Assembly: GCA_964577115.1 (NCBI GenBank)
Contig: CAZNXJ010000006.1
Coordinates: 124,001 to 188,000, forward strand
Source: CAZNXJ01 sp964577115
Lineage (GTDB): Bacteria > Planctomycetota > Planctomycetia > Pirellulales > Pirellulaceae
Direction: 5' to 3'
Length of the DNA stretch: 64,000 nt
Shown here: in pieces, positions 19,101 through 27,544 of the stretch
How positions within the stretch are numbered: the first letter of the stretch is position 1
How the letters are laid out: every line of letters begins with the position of its first letter
Notes under the pieces: generated by a model
What the model was told of the DNA's origin: nothing
Seen by the model: the letters and a program-made list of their open reading frames with translations, nothing else
Database searches by the model: none
Translations under genes and position numbers: made by a program

Positions 19101-20920
19101 TTTAAGAACGCCTTCAGCTCCTCTTCGGTATGCTCGCGTTTGCCTGGGTCGATCTGCGGACCCAAGTCGGCGATCTGCGAGGGATGCCCCTGCGCAGGAG
19201 CTCCCCCGGCTTCGCGAATCTTTAGCAAGATGTCGCGCGAGCGCTCGAAGTAGGCAAGCACCTTGGCTTTCTCTTCGAACGTGCGGCCGCGGTGGATGGC
19301 AATTTGCTTGTCGATTTGAGCAACGATCGCATCGAGCGATTCTTGTCGGTAAGGGGCGCGGTCGCCGAAGTACACGTACACCGGATTCGTATGCGCCTCG
19401 GCGTCGGGCGTTCCGACGCGCGACAGCGAGAACGCTCGTGCGGCGATCCAGGAGGATTCTTCGAGCTGTAGCGGCAACTGCCATTCGACCCAGGAACCTT
19501 GGCGCTGCTTCTTGGGAACTTCGAGTTCGCGGACGATGCGCCCGTTGACGACGAGTTGCACTTGCGTCACCGGCGCGATTTCGCTTCGCACGCGCAGGTG
19601 AACCGTTACTTCGGTGGCCTCGCCTTCCGGCCGCTCGATGATGCTGCCCGGCAATTGCTGATCGACCTGCATCAGCAGCAGCGGACCGGTCGTCACAAAA
19701 CTATGCCCGCCCGCCGCTCGCTTGATCCAAGTCGCGATGTCCCGCTGTTCGGGCAGATGCACGTACGTCCGCGCGTCGCCCAGGTGCCGGCAGGCCGGAT
19801 AATCGCTGGCGCCAACGATCGGAAAGCGGAATCCGCTGTTCAGCAGGTGATACCAGTCCACCAACCCGATGCCGCGGTAGATGCCGAACTGGAGCAGCTC
19901 GACGGCGTCGATATTGTCTTGCACCACGTCGGCATAGATGGCCTGCGCGTAACCACCGTGCGCGTAGACGGCGACTCCGCCAAACTCGCGCGCCGATCGC
20001 GCCAGGTCGCCATACAACGGCCAGTTGTTGGCATTGTGCGATTGGCCAGAGAGAACGAGGTCGTCAAGCAGAAACAGGTTGAGGTGCCCGTACGTCGCAC
20101 TGCGATATTCCTGGCCCGAGACGATCTGATAGTTGCCGCGGGACGCGATCGAACGCTGGCCGAGAGCGCGCTGCGGGGAATCCATGCGGTTCATGAAGCC
20201 GGCATACGGTCCCGCCGGCTCGTTGTAGGCCAGCAGAGTCCCGTACTGAATGTCTTCGGCTTCCAGCAGATCCAGGATGCGCTGTTCGTCATCGTCCCCG
20301 AGCCGGGGAAGGTGCAAGTGCGGATCCCCGTTGTAGTAGGCGTGCTCGGACATGGCCGCCGTTCGCTCGAGTTCCAGTTCGACGGCGCGCGTCTTCCCTG
20401 TTTGAACCTCGGTGACCAGCGTCTTCGGAGCGAACTCAAAACCTTTCCACACCTCGACGCGCACCGGTCCAGGTGGCACAGCAATTTCGGCCTGACCGCT
20501 GCAATAGAAAAAGCGGCCAAGGTAACGTATCGGCGCCTTGCCGACGCGATTGCCCCAGGCGCCCGGAGTCGGCCACTCGCCGGTCAGGCTGTATGTTTTC
20601 AGCGGGTGATCGGCCGGTTCGTAATAATTGCCATCCGCCCCGACGACATTCACGCGGCAGAATGTTGGCTCGCCCGTCGCCCGATCGCGGATGGTCAGCT
20701 GCAACGTGCCCGCCGTCTCGGGATCGGCCTGGGCAGGCGTACCGACCTTGTTGAAGCCTTCCGGAGTAAAAATGACTTGTTCATCCGCTGGACCGGAATC
20801 TTTCGGTGCATAGGTGGCGAGCGGCTGATCCGTGACTCGGATCGGCGGCTCATCCGCTCCGAGGGCGACGCTGGGTATGAGCAAAAGTACGGCGGCGAGC
20901 GGCCAGAAGTTTTGGAGCAT
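16166..20920 (-). CDS. secreted fusion: PHP-type metallohydrolase, PVC-type dehydrogenase, HEAT repeats and cytochrome c
   Basis: A 1,584-residue exported protein. Residues 1-21 are a signal peptide. About 70-185 look beta-rich. About 190-415 resemble the CehA/McbA-type PHP metallohydrolases: GDPHLHL (198-204), AVYAHGGYAQ (317-326), VGASDY (369-374) and GGHSFVTTGPLL (404-415) would carry metal ligands. About 615-1005 match the planctomycete membrane-bound dehydrogenase propeller domain (DPVAATFDEDGNLYVCE, DTDGDGIFD, DGTLYVLDMSREIIEAIH). About 1020-1410 are HEAT-like repeats. The C-terminal domain has CAACH (1439-1443) for covalent haem and VGPDLTSIASGEPEALLTHVLDPS, typical of the Pirellula/Verrucomicrobium haem-binding domain. 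Probably a periplasmic oxidase that also cleaves its substrate. Next gene upstream encodes a DUF1501 protein. Confidence 0.85.
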   Translation of the reverse strand: MLQNFWPLAAVLLLIPSVALGADEPPIRVTDQPLATYAPKDSGPADEQVIFTPEGFNKVGTPAQADPETAGTLQLTIRDRATGEPTFCRVNVVGADGNYYEPADHPLKTYSLTGEWPTPGAWGNRVGKAPIRYLGRFFYCSGQAEIAVPPGPVRVEVWKGFEFAPKTLVTEVQTGKTRAVELELERTAAMSEHAYYNGDPHLHLPRLGDDDEQRILDLLEAEDIQYGTLLAYNEPAGPYAGFMNRMDSPQRALGQRSIASRGNYQIVSGQEYRSATYGHLNLFLLDDLVLSGQSHNANNWPLYGDLARSAREFGGVAVYAHGGYAQAIYADVVQDNIDAVELLQFGIYRGIGLVDWYHLLNSGFRFPIVGASDYPACRHLGDARTYVHLPEQRDIATWIKRAAGGHSFVTTGPLLLMQVDQQLPGSIIERPEGEATEVTVHLRVRSEIAPVTQVQLVVNGRIVRELEVPKKQRQGSWVEWQLPLQLEESSWIAARAFSLSRVGTPDAEAHTNPVYVYFGDRAPYRQESLDAIVAQIDKQIAIHRGRTFEEKAKVLAYFERSRDILLKIREAGGAPAQGHPSQIADLGPQIDPGKREHTEEELKAFLKPVPPKPIEEVLRTFETVDRFEMQLLAREPQVYDPVAATFDEDGNLYVCELRDYPYKPKEGRDPLGTVRLLRDTDGDGIFDSSTVFADKLLWPAGVVPWKGGVFVAAPPNIWYFKDTDGDGQADVRRKVFTGFGTENQQAMVNNLQFGFDHYIYGSTAGNGGSIRRADDPNSEPISVNGRDFRFHPETLKFEAITGTIQFGNTFDDWGHRFLCSESQPLLHEVLPQHYLARNPYLPVPYAIYNAAPPPVPVFRISPIERWRMIRSGRRLLHTTRAAEGAGVSHHVVDAAAGVTVYRGGAYPEKYYGSVFVGDAQNNLIHRRELVPNGLTFNSRRGEENTEFVRSPDNWFRPVNFINAPDGTLYVLDMSREIIEAIHIPLDVVKHLDLRSGRDFGRIYRLAPPSFQYPGPPQLSKATTAELVEAFESPHGWWRDTAHRLIFERQDKSAVELLRQLLRASKVPQARLLALWSLEGLGALADEDCLQGLADENPYVRIHALRLSEDRLDRSPEVRQRVTSLVADDHLEVRFQLAFTLGESAAAECVQAIARLIRESGDDAWMRAALLSSVATTSDRVLDELLNDSAFAASGAGIDFLRQLVLIVGSRGEPKQVVRVLEALAQRAPPAAAPQLVESLGAGLKRHGDRLPTGDSLGSAARPFLAGLIENAQQQALDEHLAPAARSAALQLLGCMPLDTSQETLVAALEAQHPEPVQIAAVRVLADYPDAHVAQILLDGLRSFPPEVQKQTLAVLLAREDRTLPLLERAAAGEITLISLDASQRARLTQHRRDDIRTLAEQIFGASSNTSRSEVVAQYRAALELQGDVQRGLAVFRRDCAACHKIGDIGYSVGPDLTSIASGEPEALLTHVLDPSQYVLPNYLQYVIQDVNGRTFNGLISAQSETSVTLLREEGRSETLLRSEIETMSSTGKSLMPEGLEQKISIPEMADLLAYLDSVRAAEPSEPAGPPPLDVGTRPGLIEPE

Positions 20921-21023
20921 CGTTCGACTACGATCAGAAGATGGGTACGGCGGTAGACAGACCGGGGGCGTCGGACATCATCAAGGATGCACCGGCGAGC
21001 GTCGAGGCGTTATCGCAGAATAC

Positions 21024-22403
21024 TCAGCTTAATCCTGCAATGGGCTGGCCACCCTCGGTGACGATGGGAATCGGCCGGCCCTGCGGGTTCGTCCAGTGCG
21101 TGGACAGGTCAATGCCCAGGTAGCGGAAAACGGTAGCGGCCAAATCCGAGGGCGTCACGACCTGTTCCGTAATCGCATAGCCGCGACTGTCGGTGCTGCC
21201 AATGACCTGCCCGTGCTGGAAACCTCCGCCGGCGACGATCATCGACATGCAGTTCGTCCAATGATCGCGCCCGGCGTCCTTGTTGATCACCGGCGCTCGT
21301 CCGAATTCGCCTAGCATCAGCACGAGCGTTGTGTCGAGCAGGCCTCGCTGTTCGAGGTCGTTGATCAGCGTATAGAGGACCGCATCGACGCGCGGCAGGA
21401 GCGGTTTCAGGCCTTTGACGATACCGCCCCAGTTGACGTTGTCACCATGGTGATCGAAATAGCCCCAGGCGCCGCTGACGACGAGGAACGTTGCACCCGC
21501 CTCGACAAGCCGCCGTGCGAGCAAGGCCTTTTCGCCGAGCGAATCACGGCCATAGGCGTCACGCAGCGAGTCAGGCTCTTCATCGAGCTGGAAGGCGCGC
21601 TGGGCGCGGCCGGAGACGACCATTTCGTAGGCCTGCTGCGTGTAGCGATCGAGACGTTCGAAATTCGCTCCGCCATCGATGTGGCGGTGTAGCTGGTCGA
21701 GTTGGCTGCGTAGTTTTTCGCGATCCGCGAGCCGATCGACAGCGACGCCCGGCGGCAGGCCGAAGCGTCCTTGTAGCGCGGACCCCTGCACCGGCTCGTA
21801 GTTGCTTCCCATGTGCCCCGCACCCCACACGTCGGCCGCCATGCTATCGGCCAGGGCGACGAAGGCCGGCATGCCAGGATCATTGGGGCCTCGGAACTTC
21901 GCGGCCACGCTGCCCATCGAGGGATAACCGCCGCCGTCGCGCCCGTCGTCGGTGCGCCGCGCTAGGGGATTGCCGGCCTGCATCGTGATCGGCGTGTGGT
22001 TGCTCGCGCTGCAATCGACCGAACGAATGACCGTCAGCTTATTCATGATGCTGGCCTGGAGCGGCAGGTGCTCGCAGAACCGGACGCCTGGTACTTTCGT
22101 CGGAATCGAAGCGAAAGGACCACGAATCTCGGCGGGTGCATCGGGCTTGGGATCCCACATGTCGAGATGGCTGGGGCCGCCCGAGAGCCAAAACAGCATG
22201 ACGCTCGTCTTCCGCACCGGCTTGCCCGCCGCCGCAGCCGCCTCGCGCGCGCGAAGCAATGCTGGCAGCGATAAACCCGCGAATCCCGCCAACCCCGTTT
22301 GCAGGAACCAGCGCCGCGAGCCCACTCGCAAGATGTCGCCGGCGGCCGGGCGCAAGATCGAAGTGGACGGTGCATGCGAGTGCGTAGCATTGGGCAGAGG
22401 CAT
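21024..22403 (-). CDS. DUF1501 family Tat-exported protein
   Basis: A 459-residue protein of the DUF1501 family, related in fold to sulfatases and alkaline phosphatases. SRRWFLQTGLAGFAGLSLPALL near residues 29-50 is a twin-arginine export signal. LFWLSGGPSHLDMWDPKPDAP holds the usual first metal-site residues, and LVVSGAWGYFDHHGDN, LGEFGRAPVINKDAGRDHW and a C-terminal GRPIPI follow. Substrate is unknown for the family. I prefer the ATG at 22403, with GGAG nine bases upstream, over a TTG at 22421. It sits just upstream of the giant cytochrome-bearing gene on the same strand, a pairing commonly seen in planctomycetes. Confidence 0.9.
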   Translation of the reverse strand: MPLPNATHSHAPSTSILRPAAGDILRVGSRRWFLQTGLAGFAGLSLPALLRAREAAAAAGKPVRKTSVMLFWLSGGPSHLDMWDPKPDAPAEIRGPFASIPTKVPGVRFCEHLPLQASIMNKLTVIRSVDCSASNHTPITMQAGNPLARRTDDGRDGGGYPSMGSVAAKFRGPNDPGMPAFVALADSMAADVWGAGHMGSNYEPVQGSALQGRFGLPPGVAVDRLADREKLRSQLDQLHRHIDGGANFERLDRYTQQAYEMVVSGRAQRAFQLDEEPDSLRDAYGRDSLGEKALLARRLVEAGATFLVVSGAWGYFDHHGDNVNWGGIVKGLKPLLPRVDAVLYTLINDLEQRGLLDTTLVLMLGEFGRAPVINKDAGRDHWTNCMSMIVAGGGFQHGQVIGSTDSRGYAITEQVVTPSDLAATVFRYLGIDLSTHWTNPQGRPIPIVTEGGQPIAGLS

Positions 22404-22759
22404 GACCAGATTCTCCAACAAGGGGTGGGGTCAAAGTCGGCGGGATGCGGCAGGTACAGGTGGGAAGGCGGCCTGCCGGTGTCTGGCTATTGTCGCGTGC
22501 CGGCGCACCCCGATGCAAGACCGATGGGAAACGGCAAGAGTTCTGAGTGCAGGGTTCAGGATGCAGAGGGCAGGGAATAGGGATCAGGCGTGACGAGTCG
22601 GGAGTGAGGGTGGCCGTGGTGCGAGGATGCCGTATAGCGTGGCCAGTCTGGATCGCGGCGCAGGATTTGCCTTGGCTTCCTAGCCAGCAACTTCCGACGA
22701 AATTGCCGCGCGCCTGCCGCAGCAGTTTGGTCCACACGCCATTGACTGGGAGCCGTAGC
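22404..22759. other. 356-bp divergent intergenic region with a CAGGGTTCAGG-type tract
   Basis: Separates two divergent genes and must hold both promoters, though none is clear. Bases 22541-22615 contain a degenerate purine-rich tract with GTGCAGGGTTCAGG (22547-22560), followed by GCAGAGGGCAGGG and related words. The 14-base word also occurs in the opposite orientation at 10894-10907. Confidence 0.55.
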
Positions 22760-23059
22760 ATGCCCACGTGGAATAAGAAAGACGAACGCCAGTATGAGCA
22801 CGTCAAGAAGAGCAGCCAGAAGCGCGGCGCGTCGGCCCGCAGGGCGAAAGAGATCGCCGCGCGCACGGTGAACAAACAGCGGCGGGAAGAGGGGCGAACG
22901 CCCAATAAAACCTCACAGGGCACCGGCAACCCGAACCGCTCACTCGAGAGCCGTTCCAAACGCGAGATCTACAACATCGCCAAGCAGCTCAACGTCCCTG
23001 GCCGAAGCAAGATGAACAAACGCGATCTGGTCAGCGCCATCCGCAAAAAGAGGTCTTAG
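22760..23059 (+). CDS. small basic protein with Rho N-terminal-like (SAP-type) C-terminus
   Basis: A 99-residue, strongly basic protein. Residues 1-55 are charged and low in complexity (WNKKDERQYEHVKKSS, then Arg/Lys-rich). Residues about 62-97, SKREIYNIAKQLNVPGRSKM followed by NKRDLVSAIRKK, match the helix-extended-loop-helix of the Rho termination factor N-terminal domain, a nucleic-acid-binding motif found in many small bacterial proteins. The ATG has GGGAG seven bases upstream. It is convergent with bioF, with only seven bases between the two stops. Likely DNA or RNA binding; specific role unknown. Confidence 0.75.
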   Translation: MPTWNKKDERQYEHVKKSSQKRGASARRAKEIAARTVNKQRREEGRTPNKTSQGTGNPNRSLESRSKREIYNIAKQLNVPGRSKMNKRDLVSAIRKKRS

Positions 23060-23066
23060 GCGGCGC

Positions 23067-24227
23067 CTAATCAACGCTGCTCGCTGCTCGCTGCAAGGCG
23101 TCCATCAGCGCCGTGCAGTGTTCCCACTCGTGATGATAGCAAAGGCTGATGCGTAGCAGCGATTCGCCGTGCGGCACGCTGGGCGGCCGGATGCCAGGGA
23201 CGAGCAGACCCTCGCTGCGCAGGCGAGCTGCCAGGTCCATCGTACGGCGCGGGTCGCCCACATAGATTGGGATGATCTGGCTAGACGAGCTGCCAACGTT
23301 CCACCCGTGGGCTCGGCACACGTCGCGCAGTTCGGCGGCGCGTTCGAGCAACCGGCGCCGACGTTCCGGTTGGCGACGAATGATCTCGAGCGCCTCCATG
23401 GCCGCGGCGGCGCAGGCATCGGGCGGTGCGGTCGAGAAGAAATAGGAGCGAGCGCGGTTGGCAAGCCAGTCGATGACGTGTTGCGGGCCGACGACAAAGC
23501 CGCCGGACGAGCCGAGTGCCTTGCTGAGTGTTCCCACACGCACGGCACAAGCGTCCTCGACGTGGAGCTGTTCTGCGAGCCCGCGCCCCTCGGCGCCGAA
23601 AATGCCCGTCGCGTGAGCTTCATCGACGAGCAGCATGCAGTCGTGCTGCTCGGCAATCGCCGCATAGTCGTCCAGCGGAGCGCAATCGCCGTCCATGCTG
23701 AAGACGCTGTCAGTGACGATCAACCGCCGGCGGAAGCGATGCGCGTCTTTCGCGAGGGCGGCGAGTGCGGACGTGTCGCCGTGCGGAAAGATGGTTATCG
23801 TCGCCCCCGAGAGCCGGCAGCCGTCGATGATGCTCGCATGATTCTTCGCGTCGCTGAAAATCACGTCGGATTTGCCGGCGAGCGCCGTGATGCAGCCGAC
23901 GTTCGCGGCGTATCCCGAACTGAACAGGAGCGCGGCCTCGGCTTGTTCGAATGCTGCGAGTTCCTCTTCCAGCCGCGCTTGCCACTCGCCGCGCCCGCTG
24001 ATGAGCGGGCTGGCGCCGCTTCCCCAGCCTTCAACGCGCACGCCGCGCGACGGGTTCAGCTCGGCAGCGAGCCCTAGATAGTCATTCGAACTGAAGTTGA
24101 GATACTGCCGGCCATCCCAGTGGATGAGGGCGCCTTGAGCGCCGGTGCGGACGGCGCGCGAACGCAACAGGCCCGCTCGCCCTAGCGATTCGAGTTCATC
24201 GCGTATCCATTCGAACGCCGATACCAT
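23067..24227 (-). CDS. bioF: 8-amino-7-oxononanoate synthase (BioF)
   Basis: A 386-residue PLP enzyme that condenses pimeloyl-thioester with L-alanine to give 8-amino-7-oxononanoate, the first step of biotin ring assembly. FSSNDYLGLA (45-54), GSGASPLISGRG (69-80), TDSVFSMDGDCAPL, the PLP-binding LLVDEAHATGIFG (Asp202, His205) and the Schiff-base lysine in TLSKALGSSGG (Lys236) are all present. Length is normal. A related alpha-oxoamine synthase such as 2-amino-3-ketobutyrate ligase is possible but the motif wording fits BioF better. No other biotin gene is in the window, so bioF is not in a bio operon here. Confidence 0.9.
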   Translation of the reverse strand: MVSAFEWIRDELESLGRAGLLRSRAVRTGAQGALIHWDGRQYLNFSSNDYLGLAAELNPSRGVRVEGWGSGASPLISGRGEWQARLEEELAAFEQAEAALLFSSGYAANVGCITALAGKSDVIFSDAKNHASIIDGCRLSGATITIFPHGDTSALAALAKDAHRFRRRLIVTDSVFSMDGDCAPLDDYAAIAEQHDCMLLVDEAHATGIFGAEGRGLAEQLHVEDACAVRVGTLSKALGSSGGFVVGPQHVIDWLANRARSYFFSTAPPDACAAAAMEALEIIRRQPERRRRLLERAAELRDVCRAHGWNVGSSSSQIIPIYVGDPRRTMDLAARLRSEGLLVPGIRPPSVPHGESLLRISLCYHHEWEHCTALMDALQRAASSVD

Positions 24228-24302
24228 AGTGTCTCTTTGCCGGCGCCGGCCGCACGACGGCTCGCGAGTTCTTCGACGCGTACAATGGGCGTCCGGGGCG
24301 CT

Positions 24303-24782
24303 TTAGCTGCGCTTCTTCGCGAGCCGCAAAATCACGTCGTAATGCTCTTGGCTGACCGGCTGCACTGAAAGACGCGATCCTTTCCTGAGCAGCTCCATGC
24401 CCTCGAGCTCGGGTACTTCGCGGAGCTCCTGGAGCGTGAGCGGCCGCGGAAAGATCTTTTCGAGCTGCAAGTCGACCATGTACCAGCGCGGGTTTTCAGG
24501 TGAAGACTTCGGGTCGTAGTACGGGCTCGCCGGATCCCAGGCGGTCGGGTCGGGATAGCCTTCGCGCACGACTTTCGCCGTCCCGACAATCGCCGTCGGG
24601 TCGGTGCTCGAGTGATAGAACAGCACCTTGTCGCCGACGCGCATCTCGTCGCGGAGAAAATTCCGCGCTTGATAATTTCGCACGCCATCCCAGCATGTCG
24701 TCTGGTTCTTGCTGGCCGCGAGATCCTGAATCGAAAACGTTTCGGGTTCTGTCTTTACCAACCAGCAGCGTCGCGCTACCAT
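24303..24782 (-). CDS. EVE domain protein
   Basis: A 159-residue single-domain protein. WLVKTEPETFSIQDL at the N-terminus, CWDGVRNYQARNFLRDEM, GDKVLFYHSS, and WYMVDLQLEKIFPRPLTLQEL are the hallmarks of the EVE domain, which belongs to the PUA-like fold and binds modified bases in DNA or RNA. Related to human thymocyte nuclear protein 1. In bacteria stand-alone EVE proteins are thought to sense modified nucleic acid; the ligand here is unknown. It lies between bioF and a rhomboid gene on the same strand, about 55-75 bp from each. Confidence 0.9.
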   Translation of the reverse strand: MVARRCWLVKTEPETFSIQDLAASKNQTTCWDGVRNYQARNFLRDEMRVGDKVLFYHSSTDPTAIVGTAKVVREGYPDPTAWDPASPYYDPKSSPENPRWYMVDLQLEKIFPRPLTLQELREVPELEGMELLRKGSRLSVQPVSQEHYDVILRLAKKRS

Positions 24783-24838
24783 GGCTCCCGCTAACTCGTC
24801 TTGCCACCCATCGCCAATTCGCCGGTACGCACGGCAGC

Positions 24839-25705
24839 TCAGCGGTGTTTCTGTTTCATGCGCCGGCTATAGGCTTCGAGCGTGCGCCGTTCTTTGGGCG
24901 TCAGGCTCTCGATTCCCTCGCGAGCCACTTTTTCGAGCAGCGCGTCGGCCTGGCGATCGAGCTGATCATAGTCCGACTCGGAATCGTCGTCCGGCATGTG
25001 AACGCGTATTTTCGGACGGCGGCGGAACAACCGCCGTCCGCCGAGCCAGTGCTGGGGGGAAAGCCATGTCAGGCGCAAGCCTTGCCACCAGTACAACAGG
25101 GCGAACGCCGCGCCCAGCAGGTGGACGTCAAACGCAACGTCGCCCGCTCCGCTGCGAGCCCCGAAAAGGTCCGAAGCGACATAGAGCACGCCGACGAGCC
25201 AGGCGGGGACTGGGATCACGAAGAACAGAAGTATCGTGCGCCTTGGAAAATGGCAGACGTACAGCATGAAAATCGTGGTGACGCCACCGGAAGCTCCGAG
25301 CAGCGCCGCCGCAGGTGTGTCCGCGGCATAGTTGCGTGCTGCCCAGACGATACCCCCCAGCACGATGCTGACGAGATAGATTCGCAGAAACTCGGCACGG
25401 CCATAAATACCTTCGACATCGCGCCCGAACATCCAGAGCACGAACATATTCATCGCGATGTGGTAGGCGGAATTCCAGTCGTGGACAAAGCCGTACGTAA
25501 GAAACCGCCACCAGTATTGCGGCTCGACCAGATTCTCCGGCTTCAGCATCAGGAACTGGCTGAGCGCATGCGAACGGCCGCTTAACAGCACATCGGCAAC
25601 GTAAAGGACGGCGTTGATCAGCACGAGCTGCGTAACCAACATCAGGCCGCTCAGGCGAAACGTTGGTTCGTCGCCCCGCCAATATTCCCGATCATAAAGC
25701 CCCAT
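24839..25705 (-). CDS. rhomboid family intramembrane serine protease
   Basis: A 288-residue membrane protein with about six hydrophobic segments in residues 20-205. The catalytic serine is in GASGG (Ser139) and the catalytic histidine in VHLLGA (His195); YHIAMNMFVLWMFG (81-94) supplies the oxyanion histidine and asparagine. Rhomboids cleave single-span proteins inside the membrane. A soluble C-terminal extension (about 225-288) ends with ADALLEKVAREGIESLTPKE and ERRTLEAYSRR, a helical tail found on many planctomycete rhomboids (DUF6576-like). Substrates are unknown. The start ATG at 25705 begins MGLYDREYWR, as in relatives. Confidence 0.88.
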   Translation of the reverse strand: MGLYDREYWRGDEPTFRLSGLMLVTQLVLINAVLYVADVLLSGRSHALSQFLMLKPENLVEPQYWWRFLTYGFVHDWNSAYHIAMNMFVLWMFGRDVEGIYGRAEFLRIYLVSIVLGGIVWAARNYAADTPAAALLGASGGVTTIFMLYVCHFPRRTILLFFVIPVPAWLVGVLYVASDLFGARSGAGDVAFDVHLLGAAFALLYWWQGLRLTWLSPQHWLGGRRLFRRRPKIRVHMPDDDSESDYDQLDRQADALLEKVAREGIESLTPKERRTLEAYSRRMKQKHR

Positions 25706-26038
25706 GGGACCTGCTTTCGCTGCGTAAGATGCTTCGCCGTCACGCTCGTATTATAAGAAAACCGCCGTGACGGGAATCCCAGCACAAGCGCGCCGCCGCG
25801 AGAGAGCTACTGATCATCCCCGCTGCGGCCGAACGACGCCATCAACCTGCGCTTGTCGCAGGCAAGGCCGACAGCAATCGCTCGGGGTGGGACGTGAGTG
25901 CGCGTTCTGGTAGAGACGGCGTGGACGCGAGGGTTCGCGCGTACTGGCGAGCGAGGCGTTTTCCGCGGGGCTGGACGACGAGCGGCCACGTCGCGGCTTG
26001 CACCGGCAATGAAATAAGGCGGGCGTGAGGCGCGGGGC
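25706..26038. other. 333-bp intergenic region, no gene seen
   Basis: Lies between two minus-strand genes. It is GC-rich apart from a short AT patch near 25749-25763 (TATTATAAGAAAAC on the plus strand), which is a possible promoter area for the rhomboid gene. No repeat, hairpin with T-run or credible open frame was recognised. Confidence 0.4.
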
Positions 26039-27544
26039 TTAGCGCCGAGCGGCGTCGGCGACGCTGCGCTCGACCTGCTCGGTAATAATCTCCTGCGCCT
26101 GCCTCAGGTAATCGGCCAGCCGCAGGCTTTCGTTGTAGGCACCGACCATCTGCCGTCGCAATTGTTCGCGCTGCTGAGCGACGGCATTGCCGAGTGCCGT
26201 GAGCTGTTCGAGCTCGTACTTCACCTTTGTCAGATCCGCTTCGACATTCGCCCGCTCTTGCTGCCGCTGGATGGCCAGCCGATCGATCTTCTCCTTCGCC
26301 CCTTGCAGCGTGGCCGTGTTGTAGCGGACGGCTTCAATTCGCTGGAGCGTTCGGACGAGGCGGTCGTGAAGCGTATTCAGGGCCACCGTAAAATCGGTTA
26401 GCGGTCGCACATAGACAGGCTCGATCAACGTCGCAACCTGGTCGCGAATCAGCTGGTTTGCGGCTTCCTGATGCAGGACGACGACCGTTCCGGGACGGAT
26501 CGTGACAAAATCGTCATCCGGCCGCTGGAGCGCGGGGGCTTCGGCGAGCCCCTGTGGATTGAAATAGTTGGAAAACTTGCGCGGCCCGCCTTCGTCGCCT
26601 CCGGCCGCTTCCTGCTCGGGCATTGGCTGAGCCAACTGGTCCACCTGAACCTGATGCTCTTTGTCGAAGCGCACCTTCAATTGAACGGCCTCAGGCGCGT
26701 CATTCGCCGCCGCTCGCGTGCCGTCGCGGACGAATTGGTTGATCGTTTCCTCGAGTCGATCCGCGGGCATCTGGCTCTCGGCCGGGAGGTTGGACTGCAC
26801 GGCCGTGAAGACCGCACGTACCGCTTCCTCGTCGACCTCCCCAAAGGCCGGCTGGCCCTCGGCTTCGCTGCGAGGCATCGGGTCCAGATTGGAAAACGCG
26901 AGATGCGAGTCGGTTGGCATTTTCTCGTAGAGCGACCACGTCGCCTCGCCGACGCTCAGCTGAGCTAGCTGATCCGCGGTGAGTTGCCGCGAAGGTCGCA
27001 GCGAGATAGCCGTGTCCGTCACGCTCGCCACCTGAAACTCGCCAACATACGCCACCGGCACGCGGCGACCATCAATCGGGGCTTCGCGGAATGCATAGAG
27101 CACCATGCGCTCGGTTATCGGGTGCGGGGTGCCGGCATCCGCCGTGATGGTGACAGGAACCGTGCCGTCGCCGGCCGGAGTCCCAGGCACCGTGTCGCGC
27201 CAGACGCGGCCGCGGTCGATCAAAAGACGCGCAAGTTGGCTGCGCAAACTGCTTAGCGATGGCGTCACCCGCGGAACTTCGGTCGGGATGCCATACAGGT
27301 TCGTCCGCTCCTGCTCGCGCAGCGTCTCATAGCGGGACTCGAGCTGTGCGACTTGCTGGAGCCACGTTCGGCGCGTGTGGAGCGACAGCGCGGCAAGGAT
27401 GAAAAAACCTAGCGCGGCAAAAAACACCAGAAAACCGGCCACGATATCCCAGGGCCGCCAAGTGCGCACACTATAAGCGCCAAGGACCAGTGCGGCGAGA
27501 ACTACGATGCCCAGGAAAATCTGCCAGATCAGTGGGTTATCCAT
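26039..27544 (-). CDS. membrane protein with periplasmic or cytoplasmic coiled coils, function unknown
   Basis: A 501-residue protein I do not recognise. Two membrane segments open it (about 6-25, IWQIFLGIVVLAALVLGAYS, and 33-54, DIVAGFLVFFAALGFFILAALS). Residues 60-85 and 395-490 have strong heptad patterns (QLESRYETLREQER; IDRLAIQRQQERANVEADLT). The middle (90-330) is mixed with acidic stretches and has no catalytic motif. The overall plan, two N-terminal helices plus a long coiled coil, suggests a scaffold of the envelope. It is divergent from the MarR gene across 429 bp, so the operators found there might also affect it. Confidence 0.6.
   Translation of the reverse strand: MDNPLIWQIFLGIVVLAALVLGAYSVRTWRPWDIVAGFLVFFAALGFFILAALSLHTRRTWLQQVAQLESRYETLREQERTNLYGIPTEVPRVTPSLSSLRSQLARLLIDRGRVWRDTVPGTPAGDGTVPVTITADAGTPHPITERMVLYAFREAPIDGRRVPVAYVGEFQVASVTDTAISLRPSRQLTADQLAQLSVGEATWSLYEKMPTDSHLAFSNLDPMPRSEAEGQPAFGEVDEEAVRAVFTAVQSNLPAESQMPADRLEETINQFVRDGTRAAANDAPEAVQLKVRFDKEHQVQVDQLAQPMPEQEAAGGDEGGPRKFSNYFNPQGLAEAPALQRPDDDFVTIRPGTVVVLHQEAANQLIRDQVATLIEPVYVRPLTDFTVALNTLHDRLVRTLQRIEAVRYNTATLQGAKEKIDRLAIQRQQERANVEADLTKVKYELEQLTALGNAVAQQREQLRRQMVGAYNESLRLADYLRQAQEIITEQVERSVADAARR

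Noticed and set aside
19499..20956. Long frame (about 485 codons) antisense to the giant cytochrome-bearing gene
   Set aside because: GC-rich coding DNA with G/C third positions leaves long open antisense frames; the opposite strand has clear domains and signal peptide, this one has none.
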